DNA of 64,000 nucleotides from Microbacterium algeriense (GTDB lineage Bacteria > Actinomycetota > Actinomycetes > Actinomycetales > Microbacteriaceae). The position numbers and the translations under genes are program-made. A model generated the notes under the pieces. The model saw nothing but the letters and a program-made list of their open reading frames with translations. It ran no database searches and was not told the DNA's origin. This document shows positions 42,682-51,228 of the stretch, piece after piece (position 1 is the first letter of the stretch; each line of letters starts with the position of its first letter). The stretch is from NCBI RefSeq assembly GCF_008868005.1, contig NZ_WAAO01000001.1, positions 806,001 to 870,000 on the forward strand. The letters run 5' to 3'.

Positions 42682-43801
42682 CAGAGAGCCGATCGCCACC
42701 GAGACGGTCGTGGTCGCCCCGCCCGCCCCCGTGCGGCGGAAGTCGAGCAGGTGGGTGGGCCTCGTCCTCCTCGTGGTCGGCGCCGCCCTGGTGCTGTCCT
42801 TCCCGCTGGTCGCCCCGAACCCGTACATCCTGTCGGCGGGGGTCGTCATCCTCAACTACGCCGTGCTGTCGACGGGGTGGAACTTCATGGGCGGCTTCAC
42901 CGGGTACATCTCCCTCGGCCATGCCGCGTACTTCGGCCTCGGCGCCTACGGCACCGGTCTGCTGATCAAGTACCTGGCGCTGCCCGGCTTCGTCGCCTGG
43001 ATCCTCGCGGCGATCCTGGTCGTGATCATCGCGATCCCGATCGGCATCGCCGCCCTCCGGGTGCGCGGCGCCTCGTTCGTGATCGTCTCGATCGCCTTCG
43101 TGCTGATCATGCTGCTGGTGTTCCAGAGCTGGCGGGAGGTGACCGGCGGCTCGGAGGGACTCAACGTCCCCCGCCCGTTCGACGTGCTGCGTCCCGAGCA
43201 TCACCGGATCTTCTTCTACCTGTTCACGGCGCTGCTGGCCTTCGCGCTGGTGGTGTGGTGGGTCATCGACCGGTCGAAGTTCGGCACCGCGCTCAAGTCG
43301 ATCCGCGAGGACGAGGACAAGGCCCAGTCGCTCGGCGTCCCGACCACGCGGTACAAGCTGATCGCGTACGTGCTGTCCGCGCTGTTCGTCGCCCTCGGCG
43401 GCGGGCTCTACGCCCTGTGGTTCGGCGACCTGGATCCGATCTTCCAGTTCTCGATCCTGATCGGCTCGTACATGGTCCTGATGGCGCTGCTGGGCGGGGT
43501 CAGGAACCTGTTCGGACCGCTGCTCGGCGCCGTCGTGGTCGGCATCGCGCTCGAGTACTTCAAGCTCGAGTTCGGCGACACGCAGTTCCACCTCATCGCC
43601 ACGGGCATCCTGCTCGGCGTGGTCGTGCTGTTCATGCCGGACGGGGTCATCCCCGCGGTGAAGGGCCTGTTCACCCGCAAGTCGGACCAGGCATCCATCC
43701 GCGAGGTCACCGCCGGCGAGCTGCTGGAGCAGAACAAGGCCAAGACGGCGGCCGCCGCCCCGCGCACCGCCGCCGCGTCGACAGAGGAGACGTCATCGTG
43801 A
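42665..43801 (+). CDS. LivM-type ABC permease
   Basis: The 378-residue product has a 35-residue cytoplasmic N-terminus, then the LivM pattern: ILNYAVLSTGWNFMGGFTGY, ISLGHAAYFGLGAYGTGLLI, LRVRGASFVIVSIAFVLIML and KSIREDEDKAQSLGVPTTRY. The TTG start at 42665 is preferred because CGGAGGTCG lies 3-11 bp upstream, within the end of the previous gene. The C-terminal tail is Ala-rich. It overlaps the LivG ATPase GTG by 4 bp. Confidence 0.88.
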   Translation: MPSVSSREPIATETVVVAPPAPVRRKSSRWVGLVLLVVGAALVLSFPLVAPNPYILSAGVVILNYAVLSTGWNFMGGFTGYISLGHAAYFGLGAYGTGLLIKYLALPGFVAWILAAILVVIIAIPIGIAALRVRGASFVIVSIAFVLIMLLVFQSWREVTGGSEGLNVPRPFDVLRPEHHRIFFYLFTALLAFALVVWWVIDRSKFGTALKSIREDEDKAQSLGVPTTRYKLIAYVLSALFVALGGGLYALWFGDLDPIFQFSILIGSYMVLMALLGGVRNLFGPLLGAVVVGIALEYFKLEFGDTQFHLIATGILLGVVVLFMPDGVIPAVKGLFTRKSDQASIREVTAGELLEQNKAKTAAAAPRTAAASTEETSS

Positions 43802-44562
43802 ACGCCCCCACCGCACAGTCCCCGACCACCCTGGAGAGTCTGAGCACGGTCGAGATGACGAAGTCGTTCGGCGGCGTCACCGCGGTCGACGGCGCGACCG
43901 TCAGCTTCCGTGAGGGCAAGGTCAACGGTCTGATCGGGCCGAACGGCTCGGGCAAGACCACCTTCTTCAACTGCGTCACCGGGATGATCAAGCCGGACTC
44001 CGGTCAGGTCCGCTACCGGGGGCAGGAGATCACGCGCAAGTCGCCCGACCGGATCGCGCGCACCGGGATCGGCCGGAGCTTCCAGCTGTGCCGGGTGTTC
44101 CCGCGCATGACCGTGATGGAGAACCTGCTGGTGGCGGTGCGCAGTCCCAGCATCCGGCGCCAGCTGCGCTCGGCTCATGACCCGGAGGAGCTGGAGCGGG
44201 CGCGGGGATGGCTGCGCCGCGTCGGCATCGACCACCTGGAGCACGCCGAGGCGCGCAACCTCAGCTACGGCCAGCAGAAGCTGCTCGAGCTGGCCGGCGT
44301 GCTGATGGGCGAACCCGACACGATCATGCTCGACGAGCCGGCCGGAGGCGTGAACCCCGCTCTCATCGGACGCATCGCGACGCTCGTGCGCGAGCTCAAC
44401 GAGGAGGGCAAGACCTTCATCATCGTCGAGCACAACATGGAGATGGTGATGAGCCTGTGCGATCACGTCGTGGTGTTCGACCGCGGGCGTCCGATCGCCG
44501 AGGGAACGCCCGAGATCATCCAGCAAGACCCGCGAGTCCTGGAGGCCTACCTTGGAGTCTGA
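43798..44562 (+). CDS. LivG-type ABC ATPase
   Basis: The 254-residue ATPase has Walker A GLIGPNGSGKTTFFN, Q-loop GIGRSFQLCRVFPRMTVMEN, signature NLSYGQQKLLELAGVL, Walker B TIMLDEPAGGVNP and switch His in IVEHNMEMVMSLCDHVVVFD. It pairs with the LivF-type ATPase to power the importer. GTG 43798 overlaps the LivM stop. Its length is typical for LivG. Confidence 0.92.
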   Translation: MNAPTAQSPTTLESLSTVEMTKSFGGVTAVDGATVSFREGKVNGLIGPNGSGKTTFFNCVTGMIKPDSGQVRYRGQEITRKSPDRIARTGIGRSFQLCRVFPRMTVMENLLVAVRSPSIRRQLRSAHDPEELERARGWLRRVGIDHLEHAEARNLSYGQQKLLELAGVLMGEPDTIMLDEPAGGVNPALIGRIATLVRELNEEGKTFIIVEHNMEMVMSLCDHVVVFDRGRPIAEGTPEIIQQDPRVLEAYLGV

Positions 44563-45304
44563 AGCGAAGAACCTGCTGGAGCTGCGTGACATCGAGGCCG
44601 GTTACGGCCGGGCGGCTCTCGTGCTCCGCGGACTCACCGTGGAGGTGCCGCCCGGATCCGTGGTCTGCCTGGTCGGGCCCAACGGCGCCGGCAAGTCGAC
44701 CGTGCTGAAGGTGGCCAGCGGCATGCTCAAGCCGCGGTCGGGCTCGATCCACGTCGACGGGCGCGACATCACCGGCGACGGCCCGCAGTCGATGCTGCGC
44801 AACGGGCTCGCGCACGTCCTCCAGGGGCACAGCGTGTTCCGGGAGATGACCGTGGGCGAGAACGTGATGCTCGGGGCGTTCACGCTGAAGGACCAGAAGG
44901 TCATCCAGGAGCGCGTCGAGTTCGTGCAGAACCTCTTCCCGATCGTGGGGGAGCGGTGGAAGCAGCTGGCCGGGCTCCTCTCCGGCGGACAGCAGAAGCA
45001 GGTCGAGTTCGCGCGCTCCCTGATGGTCAGCCCCAAGGTGGTGCTGCTGGACGAGCCGTCGATGGGACTCGACCCGAAGACCACCGAGAAGGTGTTCGAG
45101 CAGGTCGTGCGGATGCGCGATGCCGGAACCGCCGTGCTCCTCGTGGAGCAGAACGCCCGGAGGGCCCTCGAGACCGCCGACATCGGCTGCGTGCTCGACC
45201 TCGGTCGGGTGCACATCTCGGGACCGGCGTCCGAGCTGCTCGCCGATCCCACCCTCGCCGCCCTGTACCTGGGCGGGAAGCCCTCCGTGGCCGACGCGGG
45301 ATGA
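44552..45304 (+). CDS. LivF-type ABC ATPase
   Basis: The 250-residue ATPase has Walker A CLVGPNGAGKSTVLKV, signature LLSGGQQKQVEFARSL, Walker B VVLLDEPSMGLDPKTTE and VLLVEQNARRALETADIGCV, matching LivF. The TTG start at 44552 follows CTGGAGGCC and overlaps the LivG gene by 11 bp. It closes the transporter operon and is followed by a strong terminator. Confidence 0.9.
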   Translation: MESEAKNLLELRDIEAGYGRAALVLRGLTVEVPPGSVVCLVGPNGAGKSTVLKVASGMLKPRSGSIHVDGRDITGDGPQSMLRNGLAHVLQGHSVFREMTVGENVMLGAFTLKDQKVIQERVEFVQNLFPIVGERWKQLAGLLSGGQQKQVEFARSLMVSPKVVLLDEPSMGLDPKTTEKVFEQVVRMRDAGTAVLLVEQNARRALETADIGCVLDLGRVHISGPASELLADPTLAALYLGGKPSVADAG

Positions 45305-45310
45305 TCTCGG

Positions 45311-45340
45311 AGCGGGTGGGGGCTGCGGCCCCCACCCGCT
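45311..45340 (+). terminator. Terminator of the HAAT operon
   Basis: AGCGGGTGGGGGC, loop TGCG and the exact inverse GCCCCCACCCGCT make a 13-bp GC-rich stem 7 bp after the LivF stop, followed by CTTCT. It should separate the transporter from the secreted protein gene. Confidence 0.8.
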
Positions 45341-45356
45341 CTTCTCCAGCCCACGA

Positions 45357-45370
45357 CGAAAGCGCTTACT
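45357..45370. promoter_or_regulatory. AAGCGCTT operator before the secreted protein gene
   Basis: CGAAAGCGCTTACT repeats the left half and core of the operator pair at 40506-40530 and lies after the terminator, 115 bp before the secreted-protein start. It suggests control by the LacI encoded at 39404. Confidence 0.6.
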
Positions 45371-45484
45371 CACCTGGGAGGTCCCACCCCGCATCCCCGT
45401 CTTCCCCGCCGCAGTGCCGCCTCCGGGGAAGGAGCACGATCTGTCGGCACGACACCGCACGACGATGACGTTGAGAGGTTTCTG

Positions 45485-48400
45485 ATGCACGAACGAACCA
45501 TGCGACCGGCCCGCTCGAACGGACGATCGGAATCCCCGCCGACAGGAACCCGCCGCAGCCTTCGCGCCGCCGCCGTCGTGGCTGCGGTGACGGTGGCGGG
45601 AGCGCTGCTGACCACCGCGCCCGCCGCGGCCGCCGAGCCGTTCACGGAGCTGCTCGACTTCGAGGCGTATGAGCGCACCGCGCTGAACGGTCAGGACGGA
45701 TGGGTGGCATCCGCCGCTCCTCGCGTGATCGCCGACCCCCTGAACGGGAACAACCAGGTGGTCGAGTCCGTCGGCGGCGGGCAGCAGTCGTATCGCGCCA
45801 TCCCCGCGATCGCGGAGGGCGACACCGGAACCCTGTTCTTCCGGTTCCTCCGCACCGGCAGCGTCGACACCTCGTTCGGGCTCACCGACGTGGATGCACC
45901 CAACGACTACGTGAACAGTCGCGCGTACGTGAACAACCAGAACGACGACGTGCTGCGGGTGCGCGACGGCGGTGCCTTCAAGCCCGCCGGCGTGTGGTCG
46001 AAGGACGCGTGGCAGTGTGTCTGGATCGTCGCCGACAATGCGGCCGACAAGGTCACCGTGTACAGCCAGGGTGGCGCCTACGAGGAGCAGACCCGCCTCC
46101 CCGAGGGCACGGAGCAGCAGTTCGGCTTCCGGCAGGCCGTGAACGGCGCGCTCGACCGGTTCTTCTGGAAGAACGGGTCCTCCAGCGCCGGGCGCCTGCT
46201 GCTGGACGACGTCGCGGTCGACAACACCGGGGAGAACCTCGCGATCGCCACCGGCAACCCCGGCGACTGCGCTCCCGGCGGCACGGCGAACGAGCCGCTG
46301 CTCAACCCGCTTCCCGATCCCGCGCTCGCCGACCTCGGCATCGAGGTGACCGAGCTCGCGCAGCTGCCGAAGTCGCAGACGACCCCGGCCACGCAGGATC
46401 AGCGTCTCGTACGTCACAACCGGATCACCCACCTCGACGAGGTGCCGGACGGCTCCGGCCGCCTGATGGTGCCGGACAACAACGACATCCTCTACCTGGT
46501 CGACAAGGAGTCCGGTGCGTATGTGCCGTACCTCAACGTGCGGAACGAGTTCATCGACAACTTCCACAACAGCGCGGGACTCGGCACGGGGCTGGGGTCG
46601 GCCGAATTCCACCCCGACTTCGCCGAGAACGGTCTGTTCTACACGGTGCACACCGAGGGGGGAACGGCGCTGACCGAGGACACCCCGGACTTCCCGGCGT
46701 TCGGCAACACCGCGTTCCACAGCGTGATCACCGAGTGGAAGGCGAGCGATCCCTCCGCTGAGACCTTCTCGGGAACGCACCGCGAGATCATGCGGATCCC
46801 CTTCGCCGGTCGCGTGCACACCGTGCAGCAGATCGCGTTCAACCCGACGGTCGAGGAGGGTGACGCCGACTACGGCAACCTCTACATCCTCGTCGGTGAC
46901 GGCGGCAACGGCGTCGGCAACGGCAACCCGCAGGACCTCGCCACCCCGCAGGGCAAGATCCTGCGCGTGAACCCGACCGGCGACGACAGCGAGAACGGCG
47001 AGTACGGCGTGCCGGGGGACAACCCGTTCATCGACGAGGCGGATGCGCTGCCCGAGATCTACGCCGTCGGCATGCGCGACCCGCACCGCATCAGCTGGGA
47101 TCCGGAGGGCGAGCACACGATGTACCTCGCGCACATCGGCGAATGGCAGGTCGAATCGATCTACGCCGTCGAACCGGGGGACAACTTCGGCTGGTCGGTG
47201 CGCGAGGGCTCGTTCCTCGCCGACAACCGGCAGATCTTCCCGCTCCCGGCAGACGATGCGCAGTACGGCTTCACCTATCCGGTCGCCGCCTACGACCACA
47301 ACCGCGACCCCGGCCAGACCGGAGACGCCGGAGTGGCCGTGAACGGCGGGTTCGTCTACCGCGGCGACATCCCCGAGCTGCAGGGGCGGTACCTCTTCAC
47401 CGACCTCGTCCGCGGCTGGGTGCTGTCGACCGATGCCGACGAGATGGTGCGCAACGACGGCGACATCGACGACCTCGCCACGATCGAGGAGCTGCGGGTC
47501 TTCGCCGACGGTGAGGAGACCACGTTCCAGGAGCTGGTCGGCGACAAGCGTGTCGACCTGCGGTTCGGCTCCGATGCCGACGGCGAGCTGTACCTCGTGT
47601 CCAAGGCGAACGGAAAGATCTGGAAGGTCACGGGGGCGAGGACGGTGGATGAGCCGGTGTCGCCGTTCGTCCTGCCGGCGCTCGCCCCGAACCTCGTGGC
47701 GCACTACGACTTCGATCACCCGGACGCCGCGAAGCCGACCGTCGAGGTCGACCAGGGGCGCTCCGGCACCGACATCTCGCTGATCAACGGCGGCATCGAG
47801 ATGCGCGTGGCCGATCGGGCCTATCCCGGATCCGGCGAGGCGCTGCAGACCCAGCAGATGAGTCCGCGCACCGCGTCGAACGACGACTGGAAGGCCGGCG
47901 TCTACGATGCCTCCGGCGTCGACTCGCTGGACGCGTTCGCCGGCACGGACAAGGCCGCGGTCATGGGATGGTTCAAGCCGACCGGCGACCACCCCGCGCT
48001 GAACTCCGGAACGGCGAATCCGGACGACGTGTACAACGCGATCGGCCTGGCCGGTGTGCTCACCGGCACCTCGGACGGACACGCGGTGCGGGCGCTGCTC
48101 GAGGTGATCACGGTCGACGGCGAGCTCAAGCTCGTCGCCCTCGGCCGTCGCGTCGACGGAGCCGGCTCCTGGACGTTCGCGGCCGACCTGCCGTGGGACG
48201 AGATCCTCGCGAAGGGGCAGTGGGTCCATCTCGCGGCGACCTTCGACTTCGCAGCGGGCGAGATGAAGCTGTTCCGGAACGGCGAGGAGCTCGCGGGGAA
48301 GTACACCGCGGCCAACCCCTGGGGTGAGGGCGTCACGTCCGACACCGCTCCGGCCGGGATCAAGATCGGCGGCAGCTTCCCGCAGAACACGCGCGAGGCC

Positions 48401-49669
48401 AACCCGTTCACCGGTCGCATGGACGACATCATGCTGCTCGACACCGTCCCGACGGCCGAGCAGGTCGCCGCGCAGTACGCGCTGTACGCCGTGCCGCCTG
48501 TGGAACCGCCCACCCCGCCGACCTGCACCCCGGACGGTCCCGTCATCACCGACGTGATGGCGGAGGACGACTGGGCGCCGCGGACGCCGGCGAAGTGGGA
48601 CTTCCCCGGCGAGGAGGTGGTCCTCACGGAGGCGGGGACCAACCCGAACGACGGCATCCGTCGCCCGTTCGAGTACGCGGTCCTCACGGAAGGTGCGCCT
48701 CTGGGATCGTTCGACCTCAGCGCCCAGGTGCGCCTGGACGAGCGGGCGTCGGTGAACAACCGCGACGTGATCCTCGTCTTCGGGTGGAAGTCCGACACGG
48801 AGTACTACTACGCGCATCTGTCGCAGGACAACACGATCTACGCCCACAACGGCATCTTCAAGGTGAACAAGGCCGACCGGGAGCGGATCGACGACCAGTG
48901 GGACGGGTCGGTCGGGGCGCCGCCGGCGGTCACGGATGAGGAGTGGCACGACGTGCGCCTGGTCCGGTGCGCGGACAGCGGCGACATCGCCGTCTACGTG
49001 GACGGCCTCGACACCCCGCTGATGACCGCGAACGACAAGACCTTCACGGAGGGCCGGGTGGGCTTCGGCTCCTTCGACAACTTCGGGCGTCTGCGTGAGC
49101 TCTCGGTCACGACGGCGCCGACCGACACCACGGCTCCGGCCGTGACGGTCAAGAGCGGCGCGGAGTTCACGGTCGGCCGTGACGGCGTCTACAGCGCGGT
49201 GTCGTTCAAGCTGAACGACGCGGGCAAGGTCGACCGCCTGACGCTCAACGGCGTCGAGAAGGATCTGACGGACGACGTCTGGTCCGACCTGAACGGTGTG
49301 AAGCCCGGAGTGTTCGGTGCGGTCGCCGGAGCGAACACGCTCGTCGTGTACGACGCGGCGGGCAATGCGACGACGGTGCGCTTCACGCTCGACGTCACGG
49401 CTCCGTCGGTGACCGTGAAGGAGGGACCGGGACTCACGGCGGGGGCGGGCGGGACCTACAGCTCGGTGTCGTACAAGCTCCACGACGCCGGGAAGATCGA
49501 CCGCCTGACGCTGAACGGCGTCGTGAAGGATCTGACGGACAACGTCTGGTCCGACCTCAACGGCGTCAAGCCCGGTGCCTTCGGTGCCGTGCTCGGCGCG
49601 AACACCCTGGTGGTCTACGACGTGGCCGGCAACGCCACAACCGTCGACTTCACCCTGACGGCGCCCTAG
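45485..49669 (+). CDS. Large secreted PQQ sugar-dehydrogenase-like multidomain protein
   Basis: The 1394-residue protein has a Sec signal (SLRAAAVVAAVTVAGALLTT, cleavage near residue 50). Residues about 51-260 are a concanavalin-like region (LLDFEAYERTALNGQDGW). Residues about 285-715 form a soluble glucose/sorbosone dehydrogenase-type beta-propeller: GSAEFHPDFAENGLFYTVHT, NLYILVGDGGNGVGNGNPQD, TPQGKILRVNPTG, PEIYAVGMRDPHRISWDPE, EPGDNFGWSVREGSF. Then come a LamG-like domain (about 736-995), a DUF1080-like domain (about 1017-1205) and two near-identical Ig-like repeats of about 88 residues. No LPxTG anchor is present. It probably acts on extracellular sugars or glycans; PQQ use is unproven. 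Confidence 0.8.
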   Translation: MHERTMRPARSNGRSESPPTGTRRSLRAAAVVAAVTVAGALLTTAPAAAAEPFTELLDFEAYERTALNGQDGWVASAAPRVIADPLNGNNQVVESVGGGQQSYRAIPAIAEGDTGTLFFRFLRTGSVDTSFGLTDVDAPNDYVNSRAYVNNQNDDVLRVRDGGAFKPAGVWSKDAWQCVWIVADNAADKVTVYSQGGAYEEQTRLPEGTEQQFGFRQAVNGALDRFFWKNGSSSAGRLLLDDVAVDNTGENLAIATGNPGDCAPGGTANEPLLNPLPDPALADLGIEVTELAQLPKSQTTPATQDQRLVRHNRITHLDEVPDGSGRLMVPDNNDILYLVDKESGAYVPYLNVRNEFIDNFHNSAGLGTGLGSAEFHPDFAENGLFYTVHTEGGTALTEDTPDFPAFGNTAFHSVITEWKASDPSAETFSGTHREIMRIPFAGRVHTVQQIAFNPTVEEGDADYGNLYILVGDGGNGVGNGNPQDLATPQGKILRVNPTGDDSENGEYGVPGDNPFIDEADALPEIYAVGMRDPHRISWDPEGEHTMYLAHIGEWQVESIYAVEPGDNFGWSVREGSFLADNRQIFPLPADDAQYGFTYPVAAYDHNRDPGQTGDAGVAVNGGFVYRGDIPELQGRYLFTDLVRGWVLSTDADEMVRNDGDIDDLATIEELRVFADGEETTFQELVGDKRVDLRFGSDADGELYLVSKANGKIWKVTGARTVDEPVSPFVLPALAPNLVAHYDFDHPDAAKPTVEVDQGRSGTDISLINGGIEMRVADRAYPGSGEALQTQQMSPRTASNDDWKAGVYDASGVDSLDAFAGTDKAAVMGWFKPTGDHPALNSGTANPDDVYNAIGLAGVLTGTSDGHAVRALLEVITVDGELKLVALGRRVDGAGSWTFAADLPWDEILAKGQWVHLAATFDFAAGEMKLFRNGEELAGKYTAANPWGEGVTSDTAPAGIKIGGSFPQNTREANPFTGRMDDIMLLDTVPTAEQVAAQYALYAVPPVEPPTPPTCTPDGPVITDVMAEDDWAPRTPAKWDFPGEEVVLTEAGTNPNDGIRRPFEYAVLTEGAPLGSFDLSAQVRLDERASVNNRDVILVFGWKSDTEYYYAHLSQDNTIYAHNGIFKVNKADRERIDDQWDGSVGAPPAVTDEEWHDVRLVRCADSGDIAVYVDGLDTPLMTANDKTFTEGRVGFGSFDNFGRLRELSVTTAPTDTTAPAVTVKSGAEFTVGRDGVYSAVSFKLNDAGKVDRLTLNGVEKDLTDDVWSDLNGVKPGVFGAVAGANTLVVYDAAGNATTVRFTLDVTAPSVTVKEGPGLTAGAGGTYSSVSYKLHDAGKIDRLTLNGVVKDLTDNVWSDLNGVKPGAFGAVLGANTLVVYDVAGNATTVDFTLTAP

Positions 49670-49677
49670 CCTCGCCG

Positions 49678-49736
49678 TTCCGGTCGCGATATGACAGCCA
49701 GAATCACCCCCTGAGCCTGTTATATCGCGACCGGAA
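49678..49736. repeat. Long palindromic repeat, copy 7 (type A, diverged)
   Basis: Left arm GTCGCGATATGACAGCC has G for A at one site and the right arm is CCTGTTATATCGCGACCGGA with one base lost. It lies 8 bp after the secreted-protein stop and 29 bp before the lipoprotein start. Confidence 0.85.
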
Positions 49737-49765
49737 CCGGAGGAGGCCCGGGTACCCTCGGAGGC

Positions 49766-50134
49766 ATGCGCCGTGTTCTCCTCGTGCCCCTCGTCCTCGC
49801 GATCGGTCTCCTCGCGGGCTGCGCCCAGGTGACGCAGATGGCGGGCGACGCGGTCGGCGTGGATGTCGCGGCGACCTGCACGACGATCGATGAGGCCTAC
49901 GCGCAGTATCGGGCGCTCCTCGACCAGGGACAGGTCTCGGCGGAGCAGGCGGATGCCGCCCGCGATGAGCTCGTCGCGACGATGGACGGCGTGGCGAGCG
50001 ACGTCGACGGCCAGCTCGGAGACCTCATCCGCTCGACGGCGGACCGGATCGCGGGGATGACCGACCTGCAGGCGCCCGAGAGCGTGGCGGCCGTCGAGCA
50101 GCTGAAGGACGCCGTCTCCGCGTTCTGCGGCTGA
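49766..50134 (+). CDS. Small lipoprotein of unknown function
   Basis: The 122-residue product has signal MRRVLLVPLVLAIGLLAGCA with lipobox LLAGC. The mature part is alpha-helical and contains CTTIDEAYAQYRALLDQGQV, an acidic amphipathic stretch and two Cys (CTTI and the C-terminal FCG) that could pair. No family is recognised. It stands alone on the plus strand. Confidence 0.75.
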   Translation: MRRVLLVPLVLAIGLLAGCAQVTQMAGDAVGVDVAATCTTIDEAYAQYRALLDQGQVSAEQADAARDELVATMDGVASDVDGQLGDLIRSTADRIAGMTDLQAPESVAAVEQLKDAVSAFCG

Positions 50135-50258
50135 CACCCGCCGTCGCCTTGTCAAGGCCCGCGTGCCGTCACGGCGCGCGTCGTATTTTGGAACACGACA
50201 CACCGCATCGCCCCGTCTCCGGGCGGAGCGTCGACGTGACGGAACAGAGGAGGACGCC

Positions 50259-50429
50259 ATGAGCGCCGGAACCGAACGAAACGACATCAGCTCCGAACCG
50301 TCTCCCGGCCCCGAGGAGAACGACAACCTGGGCGCCGAGGACGGCAAGGGCAACCCGCCCACCGTGCCCCCGAGCGGCCAGAACGACGCCGATGACGTCG
50401 CCGCGGAGGACCCGGACAGCGAGAGCTGA
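50259..50429 (+). CDS. Small acidic disordered protein
   Basis: A 56-residue product begins MSAGTERNDISSEPSPGPEE and is dominated by Asp, Glu, Pro, Gly and Ser. GAGGAGGACGCC gives a strong ribosome binding site, so the upstream in-frame ATG at 50163 is rejected. Like the genes at 2883 and 60543 it has a TTGTCAAGGC-type sequence upstream (50149). The function is unknown. Confidence 0.6.
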   Translation: MSAGTERNDISSEPSPGPEENDNLGAEDGKGNPPTVPPSGQNDADDVAAEDPDSES

Positions 50430-50446
50430 CCTGAGCAAGACGCCGC

Positions 50447-50731
50447 TCAGTTGAGGCGTTCGGACAGATGGACGGTGACCTCGTCACCGTCCGCCCGTCC
50501 GATCCGGCGGCGGATGGCCGCGGTGATCGGCAGCTTGTGCGTGCCGTCGCCGAGTGCCATGAAAGCCCCGCGGAAGGGTTCGCCGTCGACGGTTCCGGCG
50601 ACTTTCACCAGGCCTCGCGTGCCGAACACGGCGGCGGAGTCGGGGAGCTGGACGCAGGTCCAGGTGTCGCCCTCGCGGACTTTACCGAGGGTCGCGGTGA
50701 AGGTGATGTCGAGCGGTGTGGGTTCGGCCAT
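50447..50731 (-). CDS. DUF1905 domain protein
   Basis: The 94-residue protein reads [40 protein letters not shown] and [20 protein letters not shown], the compact beta-barrel pattern of DUF1905 (YdeI/OmpD-associated type). The biochemical role is unknown. ATG 50731 follows GGAGAG. It lies 40 bp downstream of the DUF1761-like gene on the same strand, possibly one operon repressed by the TetR protein. Confidence 0.75.
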   Translation of the reverse strand: MAEPTPLDITFTATLGKVREGDTWTCVQLPDSAAVFGTRGLVKVAGTVDGEPFRGAFMALGDGTHKLPITAAIRRRIGRADGDEVTVHLSERLN

Positions 50732-50771
50732 GGCTCTCTCCTGTCGTGCGGTCGCGGATGCGTCGTGCGGT

Positions 50772-51152
50772 TCAGATGGAGAGGCCGACGAGGGCCCCGA
50801 TGATGGTGAGCTTGATGACCCAGTCGAGCAGGTGGACGGCAGCCGCGGATGGCGCCGTGTTCTCGTGCACGATTCCTCCCATCAGGAGGATCAGCGGCAG
50901 CACCGACAGTGCGAGTCCGAGCGCCGCTCCCGATGCCGCGCCCTGCCAGCCGGCCGCCGCCATCAGCCCGGCGACCAGGCAGGAAGCGAGGAGGCTGCGC
51001 AGCAGGACCGACGCCATCTGCACGGCGACCGGGAGGCCGGGTCGAGGCGTGCTCGTGCGCGTGACGAGCGCGGAGACCGGCGGGACGGCGTACAGCGCAG
51101 CGCTGGCGATGAACGAGACGACAGTGGCGATGGCGATACCGAGGATGAACAT
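50772..51152 (-). CDS. DUF1761-like small membrane protein
   Basis: The 126-residue protein has four predicted membrane segments ([77 protein letters not shown]), as in DUF1761 proteins, whose function is unknown. Its start follows AAAGGAGGCT. A consensus -35 TTGACA lies upstream among TetR-type repeats, so it is probably a regulated target of the divergent TetR gene. Confidence 0.7.
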   Translation of the reverse strand: MFILGIAIATVVSFIASAALYAVPPVSALVTRTSTPRPGLPVAVQMASVLLRSLLASCLVAGLMAAAGWQGAASGAALGLALSVLPLILLMGGIVHENTAPSAAAVHLLDWVIKLTIIGALVGLSI

Positions 51153-51163
51153 GTGCAGCCTCC

Positions 51164-51220
51164 TTTAGTACTGGCTGGTACTCAAGGTAGGTCCTCGTTT
51201 TAAGACTGTCAAGTACTAAA
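51164..51220. promoter_or_regulatory. TetR-type operator half-sites and promoter for the DUF1761 gene
   Basis: TTTAGTACT (51164-51172) and its inverse AGTACTAAA (51212-51220) flank the region, with extra GTACT at 51178. On the minus strand TTGACA (51207-51212) and TACCTT (51184-51189) are spaced 17 bp, a strong promoter between the half-sites. The TetR start is 8 bp beyond. Confidence 0.6.
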
Positions 51221-51228
51221 CTTGGATC

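Noticed and set aside
44516..50362. 1948-codon open frame on the minus strand across the HAAT operon end and secreted-protein gene
   Set aside because: It runs antisense to well-supported genes with clear domains, is dominated by Arg/Val/Gly/Asp shadow composition and crosses terminators and a repeat; a typical high-GC antisense frame.
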